The notes: generated by a model not told the origin, from the letters alone. 64,000 nucleotides of DNA from Marivita hallyeonensis (GCF_900129875.1 NZ_FQXC01000003.1:372001-436000), one strand, 5' to 3'; counted from the first letter of the stretch, positions 7,452 through 16,466 are shown. A program made the numbers and translations.

Positions 7452-9662
7452 ATGCCACGCACACGCGAGGTTGGAACGCTCTGGATCGGGGGACCGCTCT
7501 CCTGGATGGAGCAGCTGTGCCTGAAGTCTTTTGTCGACAAGGGTCAGAAGATCACGCTGTTCAGCTACGAGGACATCCCCAATGTCCCCGAAGGCGTGAT
7601 CCGCCGCGACGGGCGTGAGATCATCGATACCGACGATTTCATCAAATACGAACAAAAGAACAGCTACGCGCTCTTCGCCGACTGGTTCCGTTTGCACATG
7701 ATCCACCAGAATCCGGGCATGATCTGGATCGACACAGACGTCTATTGCCACCGGCCAATGGACTATGATGGCGACTATGTCTTCGGCTTTGAACTGCCCG
7801 GCGAACAGCGGGTCAACAACGCCGTTTTGGGCATGCCTGCCGACAGTAATCTGCTGAAGCAGATGCTGGAGTTTACCGACGATCGGTACTCCATTGCACC
7901 GTTCCTTCCGAAAAAGCGGCAGGCCGAGATGCAGAAGAAGGCCGACAAAGGCCGCCCTGTGCACATCTCGGAACAGCCATGGGGCGTCTGGGGTCCGATG
8001 ATGGTGACCTATTACGTCCATAAGCTGGGTCTGCAGGACAAGGTGCAGCCCCTGAATGCGTTCTACCCGATCACCTTCCGCGACCGGACGAAATTCATGC
8101 GACAGGCCTCCATCGCCGAGGGCCTGATCACAGAGGACACGACCGCATTGCACCTCTGGGCCTCGAACAAACGCCAGCTTGGCAATCTGCATGACGGGCT
8201 TCCACCCAAGGGATCCTATCTGAAAAAACTGGTGCGCGAGCATGACATCATGCCCGCGCTCGCGCCGATCAAGGGGCGGGGATACACGACCTTCGACGGC
8301 GCGTTGATCGATCATCTGGATCTGAAGGAGGTCACGTCGGTCGCCGATATCGCGGGCACCGCCCGCAGTTTTGTGCTGGCACTGCACCACAAGTTCGACT
8401 GTGACATCTATCTTGTGAACACCAACCGCCGCGCCAAGTTCAAGGGCGAGGACCAACCGTGGCTGGCCCCCTACATCACGTTTCTCACTGAAAACGAGGT
8501 CGATCCCGACCGCATCAAGGTCATCCGGTCCGAGGCAGACCTGCGTGCCGTCGATGTACTCTGCAATCTGCAAGGGTTCGGCCATCGGTGGCGCACTCAA
8601 TTCCTTGAAACCTTCCTCAAGCGCTGCGTGCATTCCGACACGCGTATCTTCATGGATGTGCGCAAAGGCTCTGGCGCGTTCCCGTTTCTCAAACCCTTCG
8701 GCACCAACATCCCCATCGCGACGCGGGAGGAAGACGAGGTCTCTGTCACCCGCATCTGCGTCTTTCCGAAACCACCCGAGGTTGAAGAGGATGACGCCTC
8801 CTGGGACCAGATCGCGGCGGGGTTAGCTGGCGAAAACGGCTGGTACAGGCCGGGTCCGAACGGGCACAGCTTTCTCTTCATGCCGCGCGACCCGGACACG
8901 CTTGTGGTGACCTTCGACAACCTCGATATCGCCATGACCAAACGCGAAGATCGCAGGCCATGGGGCTACAGCTTTATCGAGGATCAGGGCTGGTCGATGC
9001 TCGGCGTGCTTGCCGGCGGCTGGACCTGGTATCGCGAGCCCTGGGTCTGTGACCAGTTCGACGACCTGAAAGCGTCCGGTTTTTTCAAGCAGTTCAAGCG
9101 CGTCGTCTTCTACGGGGCGTCAATGGGCGGCTACGCCGCCTGTGCGTTTTCTCCGGCCGCACCGGGCTGCGATGTGGTCGCGATCTCACCGCAATCAACG
9201 GTCGATAAATCCGTCGTTCCGTGGGAGACGCGCTACAAGGTGGTCTGGGACCGCGATTTCACCGGCCCCTATGGCGACGCCGCCGAAGTCAGCAAATCGG
9301 CCCGGCGCGTATCGATCCTCTACGACCCGTACGAGCCCCTCGACGCCCAGCACGCGGCGCGTTTCATCCATCCCAACGTCCAACACCTCCGGGCACCGTT
9401 ACTCGGACACAGGCTTGGCAGTTCGCTGAACCAGATGGGCATCCTCAGCCCCATCATCCTCGGCGCGCTGAACGGCACGCTGACCAGTGAGGAGTTCTAC
9501 CGCATGCTCCGCAAACGCCGCGATTTCCCCCGCTACCAACGCGAGCTCTTCAACCGCGCCGTGGAAAAGGGGCATACATCGTTAGCAAAGATGCTTGGTG
9601 AGTTCATCCTGAACCAAAACCCGAACCGCGCGGTCCGTTTGGGCATGAAAGCTTTGGGATAA
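7452..9662 (+). CDS. Glycosyltransferase fused to alpha/beta-hydrolase-like domain
   Basis: A 736-residue protein. Residues 1-430 are a paralogue of the gene before it, with the DTD motif in IWIDTDVYCHRP. Residues about 445-736 are absent from that paralogue and look like an alpha/beta-hydrolase fold: a strand VVFYG leads into the nucleophile elbow GASMGG (Ser557), preceded by a tryptophan-rich segment and followed by VVAISPQS and a candidate late histidine (LLGHRLG). One enzyme therefore seems to combine sugar transfer with an acyl- or ester-acting domain, for example tailoring of a surface glycan; this is inference. The stop codon lies one base from the 3' end of tRNA-Thr. Confidence 0.8.
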   Translation: MPRTREVGTLWIGGPLSWMEQLCLKSFVDKGQKITLFSYEDIPNVPEGVIRRDGREIIDTDDFIKYEQKNSYALFADWFRLHMIHQNPGMIWIDTDVYCHRPMDYDGDYVFGFELPGEQRVNNAVLGMPADSNLLKQMLEFTDDRYSIAPFLPKKRQAEMQKKADKGRPVHISEQPWGVWGPMMVTYYVHKLGLQDKVQPLNAFYPITFRDRTKFMRQASIAEGLITEDTTALHLWASNKRQLGNLHDGLPPKGSYLKKLVREHDIMPALAPIKGRGYTTFDGALIDHLDLKEVTSVADIAGTARSFVLALHHKFDCDIYLVNTNRRAKFKGEDQPWLAPYITFLTENEVDPDRIKVIRSEADLRAVDVLCNLQGFGHRWRTQFLETFLKRCVHSDTRIFMDVRKGSGAFPFLKPFGTNIPIATREEDEVSVTRICVFPKPPEVEEDDASWDQIAAGLAGENGWYRPGPNGHSFLFMPRDPDTLVVTFDNLDIAMTKREDRRPWGYSFIEDQGWSMLGVLAGGWTWYREPWVCDQFDDLKASGFFKQFKRVVFYGASMGGYAACAFSPAAPGCDVVAISPQSTVDKSVVPWETRYKVVWDRDFTGPYGDAAEVSKSARRVSILYDPYEPLDAQHAARFIHPNVQHLRAPLLGHRLGSSLNQMGILSPIILGALNGTLTSEEFYRMLRKRRDFPRYQRELFNRAVEKGHTSLAKMLGEFILNQNPNRAVRLGMKALG

Positions 9663-9663
9663 C

Positions 9664-9739
9664 TGGTGCCGCTGAAGGGACTCGAACCCCCGACCCCATC
9701 ATTACGAATGACGTGCTCTACCAGCTGAGCTACAGCGGC
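9664..9739 (-). tRNA. tRNA-Thr (anticodon CGT)
   Basis: A 76-base cloverleaf read on the minus strand: acceptor GCCGCTG/CAGCGGC, D arm GCTC/GAGC, anticodon stem CGTCA/TGATG with loop TTCGTAA (anticodon CGT, threonine codon ACG), T loop TTCGAGT, discriminator A and an encoded CCA. It lies 78 bases after hemY on the same strand and directly abuts the stop codon of the convergent glycosyltransferase gene. Confidence 0.95.
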
Positions 9740-9817
9740 GCATTCGGTGTGGTTGCAGATGGCAGACCATCGCGAATGTGCGCCGCCATTAGCATCAGGG
9801 CGGGCGCCTGAAAAGAC

Positions 9818-11341
9818 CTATTTGGCCTTTTCAGGTTCCGGACTTTCCGGGGTTTCTGCGGCTGTGGCGGCAGGCTCGACTGTTGGATCGGTTTCGACAT
9901 CTGTCACGTCAGGGTCGATGATTTCGGCGTCTTCCGCCGTGTCTTTCGTGTCCGACTTGTCCTCGATCGCGCCGACGATCAGCGGCAGCATGTCGGCACC
10001 TGCGGGCAGGACCGTGTCGCTTTGCGGCGGCGTGGTCCAGCTGAGCGTGTCGAAGCTCTGGCAGTTGCTGCAGACCGGTGTCCACTCGGCGTGGATGGTC
10101 TTGCAATTGTCGCACACCCATTGCGGGCCACGGGGCGCTGTCAGCGCGCGTGCGAGCCAGCCGCGGACCACGGCGTCAGACGCGCCTTCGCCCCGTTCGA
10201 TGGCCGCGGCAATCGCCAAGACGCGGGTGTCGGGCTCGTTCTCGGTCAGATCGCCCAGCGCGCGACGCGCCTCGGGGAAGTCTTCCGCCGCGAGGTTCAG
10301 TTCGGCCAGAAGAAGCTTGGTTTCGCGGTGGTCCGGACGGATCATCGTGATCTGCTTGAAACGCTTGAGGCGCTCCTGCGGTGTCTCGTTCGGTTCGATC
10401 TCGGCAAAGGCCGCGGCCAGGTCAGGGTGCGGTTGCGCCTGCCATGCCTTTTTGAGGATCCGCACGGCGTATTTCGACCGCCCCTGCGCGATATAGCTGC
10501 GTGCGGCCATGGAGGCAGCGGGGATCAGGTCGGGTGACGATTTGTTGGCGGAAATCGCCGCTTCCTGCGCCTCGATCGTCTTGCCTTCGTCAAGGATGCC
10601 CTTGGCCTCTGACAGCGCGAGCACGGCATCCCGTCGCTTGTGCACGTCGCGTGGCAGGGCGCCATGCTTCAGCTTGGCGTTCAATGTCTTGCGTGCACCG
10701 CCCCAGTCGGCGGACTGCGCCTGAAGCCGCAACAGCGTGTCCTGCACCTCTTCATGCTTGGGTTTGATGGCAAATGCGCGTTCCGCCAGTTTCAGCGCGG
10801 TGTTCGTGTCACCGGCGTTCAGCTTCTGCTTCATCAATCCGCGCACGCCGACGAAACGCGTCGTGTCGTTCTGGACGAGACGCTTGTAGACCTCTTCGGC
10901 CTTTTTCTGATCGCCGGTCATTTCGGCGGCCTGTGCCGTGATCAGGTCTGTCAGTTCGGGCTTGTGCAAGTAGCGTTCCGCCTTGGACGCCTTCGCCATC
11001 GCCAAACGGCCTTCACCCGAGGCCAGCGCCATGAGCCCTTCGCTGAGCGCCTGGAACCCCTTTCTCTCGCGGTTGCGGTCGAAATACCGTGAAATCGCGG
11101 TTTCATCGCCGTTGATGAATTTCAGCGTGGCGATCAGCAACGAGAAGAGCTTGAGGAAGATCCAGACGGCAAGGATCATGACCAGCGCTGCAATCACGGA
11201 TTGAAGCGGGCCAAGCGTGAACTCGGTGCCACCTGCGGTGACCTGAATGCCGCCCTCGCTTTCCATCAGGAAACCGGCCCCAAGGGTCAGGGCGGCGACG
11301 ATGACGACAAAAAGTACGATCTTGAAAAGAGACCAAAGCAT
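9818..11341 (-). CDS. hemY: HemY-like TPR membrane protein with C-terminal zinc ribbon
   Basis: A 507-residue inner-membrane protein of the proteobacterial HemY family (linked to the heme-biosynthesis locus, not the Gram-positive protoporphyrinogen oxidase of the same name). Two membrane segments lie at about 4-24 and 47-70, followed by tetratricopeptide helices such as QKKAEEVYKRLVQND. Near the C-terminus there is a four-cysteine knuckle, CDNC (410-413) and CSNC (424-427), then an acidic Ala/Pro/Glu tail. The start at 11341 (MLWSLFK) is preferred because it begins the first membrane helix and has AAGGGGG upstream; a longer frame adds 30 Arg-rich residues. It begins 11 bases after mic60, so the two are probably co-transcribed. 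Confidence 0.88.
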   Translation of the reverse strand: MLWSLFKIVLFVVIVAALTLGAGFLMESEGGIQVTAGGTEFTLGPLQSVIAALVMILAVWIFLKLFSLLIATLKFINGDETAISRYFDRNRERKGFQALSEGLMALASGEGRLAMAKASKAERYLHKPELTDLITAQAAEMTGDQKKAEEVYKRLVQNDTTRFVGVRGLMKQKLNAGDTNTALKLAERAFAIKPKHEEVQDTLLRLQAQSADWGGARKTLNAKLKHGALPRDVHKRRDAVLALSEAKGILDEGKTIEAQEAAISANKSSPDLIPAASMAARSYIAQGRSKYAVRILKKAWQAQPHPDLAAAFAEIEPNETPQERLKRFKQITMIRPDHRETKLLLAELNLAAEDFPEARRALGDLTENEPDTRVLAIAAAIERGEGASDAVVRGWLARALTAPRGPQWVCDNCKTIHAEWTPVCSNCQSFDTLSWTTPPQSDTVLPAGADMLPLIVGAIEDKSDTKDTAEDAEIIDPDVTDVETDPTVEPAATAAETPESPEPEKAK

Positions 11342-11352
11342 GAGGCGCCCCC

Positions 11353-12885
11353 TTATTCCTGAAGAAGCTGCTGGACGAGAGCGTCCGCAGCCGTTTTCGC
11401 CTCGAGGCGTGTTTGTGCGCTGGCTTGCCAATCGGCCAGGGCGGCTTGCGCTGTTTCCGGCAACGCCGAAACTTCGGACAGCGCGGTCGCGAGATCGCCG
11501 GATCGCAAGGCCGCCTCGGTTCGGGACAGGATTGCGTCGGGATCATCCCCTTCGCGCGGCGCGACCGACCGGGCCCCCAACTGATTGGCAAAGAAGGTGG
11601 CAAGGCGGTTGGTGCCTTCGGCGTTGTCTGTCTCTGAGCTGCGAGCAGCCGACAAGGCAGCACGGGCAGCGTTTGGGAAACCGTCGATCAAAGCGCCCAG
11701 CGTTGCGATGCCATTGTCTGCATTTGCGCCAAGTGCGTCGGGCACGTCGACGCCGTTGGCGGACAGGACCGCAACCGCGTCCGCGTAGGCAGAGCCGGTG
11801 TCGAGAGCTGTCGTGATATCTGCCAGGGCGGCACGTGACGCGGCCAGTTGCGCTTGCTCTTCTGCATTCCCTTCGGCTTGGATCGCTTCCTGCGCCATCT
11901 GAGCGACTTCGGCACGCTGCGCTTCGACCTCGGCCTGAAGTTCTGCCAGGGCGCGTTCGTAGGCTTCGATTGCTTCCGGCGACACCGCCTGTTCCAAAGG
12001 CTGCCGCTCAAGCGCGTCGATGCGGGCCACGATGTTGTCGAGCTGACCGGACAGATCGGAAACTGTGCCTTGCACGGCGCTCAGCCCATTTTCGACCGGG
12101 CTGAGGTCAACTGTCGGCGGCTCTGCTCCTTCAAGCGCGGTCAGGCGGTCGGACAGGTCTGACACCGTGCCGGATTGCGCAGACAGCGCGTCGCGGATCT
12201 CGGCCTCAAACCCGTTGTCTTCGGCTGCATTGAACGGCCAGACATCCTGCGACACGTAGGCGGCGGCGCCATAACCCAGCACCGCGGCAACCGCGCCGCC
12301 AAGAAGCATGGGAACAAACCCGCCCTTCTTCTCGACCACGGTTTCCTTGATGAACTCAGGCTGCGGAGAGGCGAGCTTTGGCTCTTCTTCGAACACCGGC
12401 TCGGTGTCGTGCGGCTCTGCAGTTTCTGCCTCTTCCAAAAGACGCGCGGCATCTTCTTCCGAAATATGGTCGTCTGGGTTCCATTCCGTTTCGGCAGGCT
12501 TCTCAGCGTCGTCGGTCAGAGCCTTCTCTTCAGAAGCATCTGTGACGTCCGCGTCATCTGCGTCATCTTTCCCTGCGTCAGCATCCGTTTCGGACGTCGC
12601 CGTGTCCGTTTTTGCGGCATCGCTGTTCTTGTCGTCGGGGCCGTCCGCGTCTGTCGGTTCAGGCGTTTCAATCGCCTCGTCCGAAATGTCCGCGGTCTCT
12701 TTTTTCTCCAGGGAAGCGTCTTCGGCAGGGGCGTAGGTGTCGACAGCCTCTACGGCGTCATTCGCAATCTCGACATCGGTGGGCGTTGCATCGGACTGCT
12801 CCGGCGTCTCGGCGACTTCGGGAGTGTCGGTCGATGTATCCTGGCCTTTTGAGGAAGATTTCTGTGTGCTTTTGCGTTTCGCCAC
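11353..12885 (-). CDS. mic60: Bacterial Mic60/mitofilin homologue
   Basis: A 510-residue protein with the architecture of alphaproteobacterial Mic60: a long acidic, Asp/Glu/Ala/Thr-rich N-terminus (1-185), one membrane segment at about 189-211 (GGFVPMLLGGAVAAVLGYGA), a coiled coil of Glu/Gln/Ala heptads (about 280-365), and a C-terminal mitofilin-type helical domain. Homologues in alphaproteobacteria shape intracytoplasmic membranes and contact the outer membrane. Its position between hemD and hemY is the known conserved location, which supports the call more than sequence identity does, because the N-terminal half is low complexity. Coupled to hemY by an 11-base gap. Confidence 0.85.
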   Translation of the reverse strand: MAKRKSTQKSSSKGQDTSTDTPEVAETPEQSDATPTDVEIANDAVEAVDTYAPAEDASLEKKETADISDEAIETPEPTDADGPDDKNSDAAKTDTATSETDADAGKDDADDADVTDASEEKALTDDAEKPAETEWNPDDHISEEDAARLLEEAETAEPHDTEPVFEEEPKLASPQPEFIKETVVEKKGGFVPMLLGGAVAAVLGYGAAAYVSQDVWPFNAAEDNGFEAEIRDALSAQSGTVSDLSDRLTALEGAEPPTVDLSPVENGLSAVQGTVSDLSGQLDNIVARIDALERQPLEQAVSPEAIEAYERALAELQAEVEAQRAEVAQMAQEAIQAEGNAEEQAQLAASRAALADITTALDTGSAYADAVAVLSANGVDVPDALGANADNGIATLGALIDGFPNAARAALSAARSSETDNAEGTNRLATFFANQLGARSVAPREGDDPDAILSRTEAALRSGDLATALSEVSALPETAQAALADWQASAQTRLEAKTAADALVQQLLQE

Positions 12886-12946
12886 CGCTTATTCCTTCGA
12901 ATCTGTTGCGCTTGACGGCGCAACTGTCAACTTTACCTTACAGACG

Positions 12947-13678
12947 TCAGGTATGCCGCTCAAGCGCGACGGCGTCCGTTATCATCTGCGTCACCAATTC
13001 CACCATCCCACTTCGGTTTGGCGTCTTCGCGACTTTTGTGCGCGCGGCCATCTCGGGAGGCAGCGCCTCTGCCACAGCATTGCTGATCGCAGCGAACACC
13101 ATGTTCTCGATGCCTTCCGATTCGGCGCCAAGCTGACGCGCAGTCCGGGGAGAGAATACCGGGGCGATGATCGCTCTGTCTTGCGACAAAGCTTCCTTGG
13201 TGGTCTCGCTGAAATGCTCGAGCCGTTGTTCATATAGGACGGCTTCGCCGGTGGTCACTCCGGCCCGGGTCAACCGTTCAGCCACATCGCCAATCGCAAC
13301 TTCCCCCCTTAAGTGCATCAACGGTCCTTTGTATCCTTTTTCGAGAACGTGGCTGACAAGCTTGTCGGCCGTGCCGCCGGCCACATCCACATCAAATCCG
13401 AACTCTTGCGCCACCGAAGCGGTTCCGTCACCCACGACAATCGCCAGCTTGTCGGGTGCGCCTCCCAAGTCCCGGTATGCATCTAAGGCGTTGGCCGAGG
13501 TGAAGATCAAGCCGGCGATCTCATCGAGTGACGGCAAAGGTCCAGTCACATGGATCGAAAGCAGCGGATTGATCAAAAAATCAACAGATCGGCGCGCTGA
13601 CTCAGGAAGCGCCTCCCAAAAGGCTTGGGAGGTCGACATGGGTCGCGTCAACAGAAGAAGAGGACGTCCCGTGGCCAT
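12947..13678 (-). CDS. hemD: Uroporphyrinogen-III synthase
   Basis: A 243-residue cytoplasmic enzyme that cyclises hydroxymethylbilane to uroporphyrinogen III in tetrapyrrole synthesis. Visible family features are the N-terminal LLLLTRPMSTSQAF, the LIFTSANALDAY loop, VVGDGTASVAQEFG, and the C-terminal VFSPRTARQL segment. The frame extends 84 codons further upstream, but the start at 13678 matches the family N-terminus and leaves a sensible gap to the divergent tsaD gene. It is first in the leftward hemD-mic60-hemY set; the partner hemC is not in the window. Confidence 0.9.
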   Translation of the reverse strand: MATGRPLLLLTRPMSTSQAFWEALPESARRSVDFLINPLLSIHVTGPLPSLDEIAGLIFTSANALDAYRDLGGAPDKLAIVVGDGTASVAQEFGFDVDVAGGTADKLVSHVLEKGYKGPLMHLRGEVAIGDVAERLTRAGVTTGEAVLYEQRLEHFSETTKEALSQDRAIIAPVFSPRTARQLGAESEGIENMVFAAISNAVAEALPPEMAARTKVAKTPNRSGMVELVTQMITDAVALERHT

Positions 13679-13750
13679 ACCGTCCGCATTGTTGTGAGCA
13701 GCACCTAAGGGTGGTAACTGCTCGGCCCCATGGGCGCAACGGGACTCCCG

Positions 13751-14821
13751 ATGAAAGACACACTCACCGTACTGGGTCTGGAAAGCAGCTGTGATGACAC
13801 CGCTGCAGCGGTTGTGCGCGGGCGCGAGATCCTGTCCTCCGTCGTCGCGGACCAGACCGCGTTGCACGAAGCCTTCGGAGGCGTCGTGCCAGAGATCGCG
13901 GCGCGGGCGCATGCGGAGAAGCTCGATCACTGTGTCGAGGGTGCGCTGGGTCAGTCCGGGCTGTCGCTGGCTGACATCGATATCATCGCGGTGACGGCCG
14001 GACCGGGGCTGATCGGAGGCGTGTTATCCGGTGTAATGCTGGCAAAAGGTCTGAGCGCGGCCACGGGAAAGCCACTGGTTGGCGTGAACCACCTAGCGGG
14101 GCACGCGCTGACGCCACGGTTGACGGATGGCTTGGCCTACCCGTTCCTCATTCTGCTTGTGTCCGGTGGGCATTGCCAGTTCCTGCGGGTCGACGGGCCG
14201 ACAGAGTTCAAAAAACTCGGAAGCACCATCGACGACGCCCCTGGCGAGGCGTTCGACAAGACCGCCCGGCTTCTTGGCCTGCCTCAACCCGGCGGTCCCT
14301 CGGTCGAAAAGCACGCCCGATCCGGTGACGAGACGCGTTTTACCTTCCCAAGGCCGCTGTTGGATCGACCCGGATGTGATGTCTCGTTTTCTGGTTTGAA
14401 GACAGCCCTCTTGCGGCAGCGCGATCAACTGGTCGCCGATCAAGGCGGTCTTTACGATCAGGACGTCGACGATCTGTGCGCCGGGTTTCAGGCCTCGGTG
14501 CGGGACGTTCTGGTCGAGAAATCCCGACGTGCGTTGGCAGAGAGCCCGGGGATCTCCGGGTTTGCGGTGGCCGGGGGCGTTGCCGCCAATGGCGTACTTC
14601 GCGCCGCGTTAGAGACGCTTTGCGCGGATCAGGACGTCCGGTTTGTGGCACCTCCGCTGGCGCTTTGCACCGACAACGCCGCCATGATCGCGTTCGCCGG
14701 AGCCGAGCAATACACGGAGCGTGGCGCAGATGACCTGACCTTGGTTGCGCGGCCCCGGTGGCCGTTGGATACAACAGCAACCGCCGTGATCGGCAGCGGG
14801 CGCAAAGGGGCAAAAGCGTGA
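13751..14821 (+). CDS. tsaD: tRNA N6-threonylcarbamoyladenosine transferase TsaD
   Basis: A 356-residue ASKHA-fold protein that, with TsaB, TsaE and TsaC products, installs t6A at position 37 of ANN-decoding tRNAs. It shows the N-terminal [13 protein letters not shown], the metal-binding histidines in NHLAGH (114 and 118), the SGGHCQF phosphate loop, [10 protein letters not shown] and the C-terminal CTDNAAM with the conserved Asp. The start at 13751 (MKDTLTV) fits the family better than an ATG seven codons upstream. The stop overlaps the gpsA start by 4 bases. Its partner tsaE lies in this window at 58213. Confidence 0.93.
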   Translation: MKDTLTVLGLESSCDDTAAAVVRGREILSSVVADQTALHEAFGGVVPEIAARAHAEKLDHCVEGALGQSGLSLADIDIIAVTAGPGLIGGVLSGVMLAKGLSAATGKPLVGVNHLAGHALTPRLTDGLAYPFLILLVSGGHCQFLRVDGPTEFKKLGSTIDDAPGEAFDKTARLLGLPQPGGPSVEKHARSGDETRFTFPRPLLDRPGCDVSFSGLKTALLRQRDQLVADQGGLYDQDVDDLCAGFQASVRDVLVEKSRRALAESPGISGFAVAGGVAANGVLRAALETLCADQDVRFVAPPLALCTDNAAMIAFAGAEQYTERGADDLTLVARPRWPLDTTATAVIGSGRKGAKA

Positions 14822-15774
14822 TCGGCGTCGTCGGGGCCGGAGCGTTCGGAACGGCCCTTGCCATCGCGCTGTCCAAGACCGGCAAAGATATCGTGCTTTG
14901 GGCGCGGTCTGACCGGCAGGCGCACGAAATGGCCGAGTTGCGGTGTAATAGAGTCTATTTGCCAGATGCCCCCTTCCCGGACGGGCTCCGCGTCACGTCG
15001 GACCTGAACGAAGTGACCGCCGCGACCACACTGCTTCTCGCGGTGCCGCTTCAACACCTGCGCGGTGTTGTCGATCTGCTTTCCCCCGGGGACACACCAC
15101 TCGTCGCCTGTTGCAAAGGGATCGAACTGGCCTCGGGCAAGGGTCCCACCGGTATCATTGCCGATACGCGGCGCGATCAGACGGCAGCGGTTCTTACAGG
15201 ACCAAGCTTCGCGGCTGACATTGCCATTGGCCGTCCCACTGCGCTGACCCTCGCCTGCGCCGATGACACCGCTTCGGCCTCTCTGCAATCGACACTCACG
15301 ACGCCGTCGCTTCGTCTGTATCGCACCACCGACACGATCGGCGCCGAGCTTGGCGGTGCGCTGAAGAACGTCATGGCCATCGCCTGCGGCGCTGTGATGG
15401 GCGCGGGTCTTGGTGACAGCGCGCGCGCCGCCACATTGACACGCGGGTTTGCCGAAATGCAGCGGATCGGATCCGTGTTCGGAGCCCGGCCCGAGACCCT
15501 GTCAGGTCTGTCCGGGCTGGGTGATCTGGTGCTCACATGCACATCTGAATTGTCTCGAAACTACCGGTTTGGGCTGTCTTTGGGACGCCGGGAGGCCTTT
15601 GATCCCAAAACCACCGTCGAAGGCGCCGCCACGGCGAAGGCGATGCTACAGATCGCGAGGGACGCCAATCTTGATGTGCCAATCACCAAAACCGTGACCG
15701 CCCTTATTGACGGCGACACGCAAATCCCGGAAGCCATTGCAGAGTTGATGCAACGCCCATTGAAGGAAGAATGA
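14818..15774 (+). CDS. gpsA: NAD(P)+ glycerol-3-phosphate dehydrogenase
   Basis: A 318-residue cytoplasmic enzyme that reduces dihydroxyacetone phosphate to sn-glycerol-3-phosphate for phospholipid synthesis. The Rossmann motif GAGAFGTA is at residues 6-13, followed by GPSFAADIA, the catalytic-lysine segment GGALKNVMA, and the C-terminal [12 protein letters not shown] with SRNYRFG. The start is GTG within the tsaD stop (GTGA overlap), giving [11 protein letters not shown] directly at the N-terminus; the frame is open upstream but only with unrelated residues. It forms the second gene of a four-gene overlapping set with tsaD, yciI-like and EVE genes. Confidence 0.93.
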   Translation: MIGVVGAGAFGTALAIALSKTGKDIVLWARSDRQAHEMAELRCNRVYLPDAPFPDGLRVTSDLNEVTAATTLLLAVPLQHLRGVVDLLSPGDTPLVACCKGIELASGKGPTGIIADTRRDQTAAVLTGPSFAADIAIGRPTALTLACADDTASASLQSTLTTPSLRLYRTTDTIGAELGGALKNVMAIACGAVMGAGLGDSARAATLTRGFAEMQRIGSVFGARPETLSGLSGLGDLVLTCTSELSRNYRFGLSLGRREAFDPKTTVEGAATAKAMLQIARDANLDVPITKTVTALIDGDTQIPEAIAELMQRPLKEE

Positions 15775-16050
15775 ATGCTGATTGCCCTCATTGCCCGCGA
15801 CAAGGACGGCGCTCTGGACACCCGAAAAGCAAACCGCGAGGCACATCTGGCCTATCTGGATGCCACCGGCGTGGTTGAACAGGCGGGTCCGCTTATGAAC
15901 GATCAGGATCAGATGATCGGTTCTTTGATTATCCTCGATGTCAAAGATATGGCAGCCGCACAGGATTGGGCCGACAATGACCCCTACGCCAAGGCGGGGC
16001 TGTTTCAAGGCGTTGACCTGATCCCCTGGAAGCGCGTGATCGAGCGATGA
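15775..16050 (+). CDS. YciI family protein
   Basis: A 91-residue protein of the YciI-like (dimeric ferredoxin-like fold) family: a short beta strand LIALIAR, then KANREAHLAYLDATG with the conserved histidine, AGPLMNDQDQMIGSLIIL, and the C-terminal WADNDPYAKAGLF. Family members are small, mostly uncharacterised enzymes; the DPYAKAGLF segment and the early His are the conserved putative active-site residues. It starts immediately after the gpsA stop and overlaps the next gene by 4 bases, so it is translationally coupled on both sides. No specific function can be given. Confidence 0.85.
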   Translation: MLIALIARDKDGALDTRKANREAHLAYLDATGVVEQAGPLMNDQDQMIGSLIILDVKDMAAAQDWADNDPYAKAGLFQGVDLIPWKRVIER

Positions 16051-16466
16051 AATACTGGCTTTTCAAATCGGAGCCGTCGACATGGTCCTGGGATCAACAG
16101 GTTGCCAAGGGTGACGAGGGCGAAGAATGGGACGGCGTGCGCAATTACCAGGCGCGCAACTTCATGCGAGAAATGTCGGTTGGTGACCAAGGCTTTTTCT
16201 ACCATTCGCAAAAGGAAAAGGCTGTCGTCGGCACGGTGGAGGTGATCGCCGAGGCGCATCCCGATAGCACAACCGACGATGATCGGTGGGAGTGCGTCGA
16301 TATCAAGGCGCTCAAACCCGTGAAGACGCCTGTCACCCTCGACCAGATCAAGGCAGAGCCGCGGCTTGAAGAGATGGTCCTCGTGAACAACTCGCGGCTG
16401 TCGGTTCAACCGGTGTCCGAAGAGGAATGGAGCCTCATTTGCGCCATGGCAGGTTTGACAGACTAG
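16047..16466 (+). CDS. EVE domain protein
   Basis: A 139-residue EVE domain protein (PUA-like fold). It starts KYWLFKSEPSTWSWDQQ and contains WDGVRNYQARNFMREM and GFFYHSQKEKAVVGTVEV, the standard landmarks. EVE domains resemble YTH and ASCH modules and are thought to bind modified bases in nucleic acids; aromatic residues W10-type and WDGVRNYQ line the pocket. The start overlaps the preceding YciI-like gene (ATGA), so it belongs to the tsaD-gpsA operon. Its nearness to the t6A-forming tsaD is suggestive but may reflect genome-wide conservation of housekeeping order. Confidence 0.9.
   Translation: MKYWLFKSEPSTWSWDQQVAKGDEGEEWDGVRNYQARNFMREMSVGDQGFFYHSQKEKAVVGTVEVIAEAHPDSTTDDDRWECVDIKALKPVKTPVTLDQIKAEPRLEEMVLVNNSRLSVQPVSEEEWSLICAMAGLTD

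Noticed and set aside
7353-8633. 426-codon leftward frame
   Set aside because: Lies antisense to the second glycosyltransferase; its His/Val/Asp-rich composition mirrors the sense codons and has no ribosome binding site.
9807-9835. Terminator at the hemY 3' end (CCTGAAAAG / CTTTTCAGG)
   Set aside because: The dyad overlaps the hemY stop but lacks a T tract in the leftward direction and is close to the tRNA gene; left out as a called feature.
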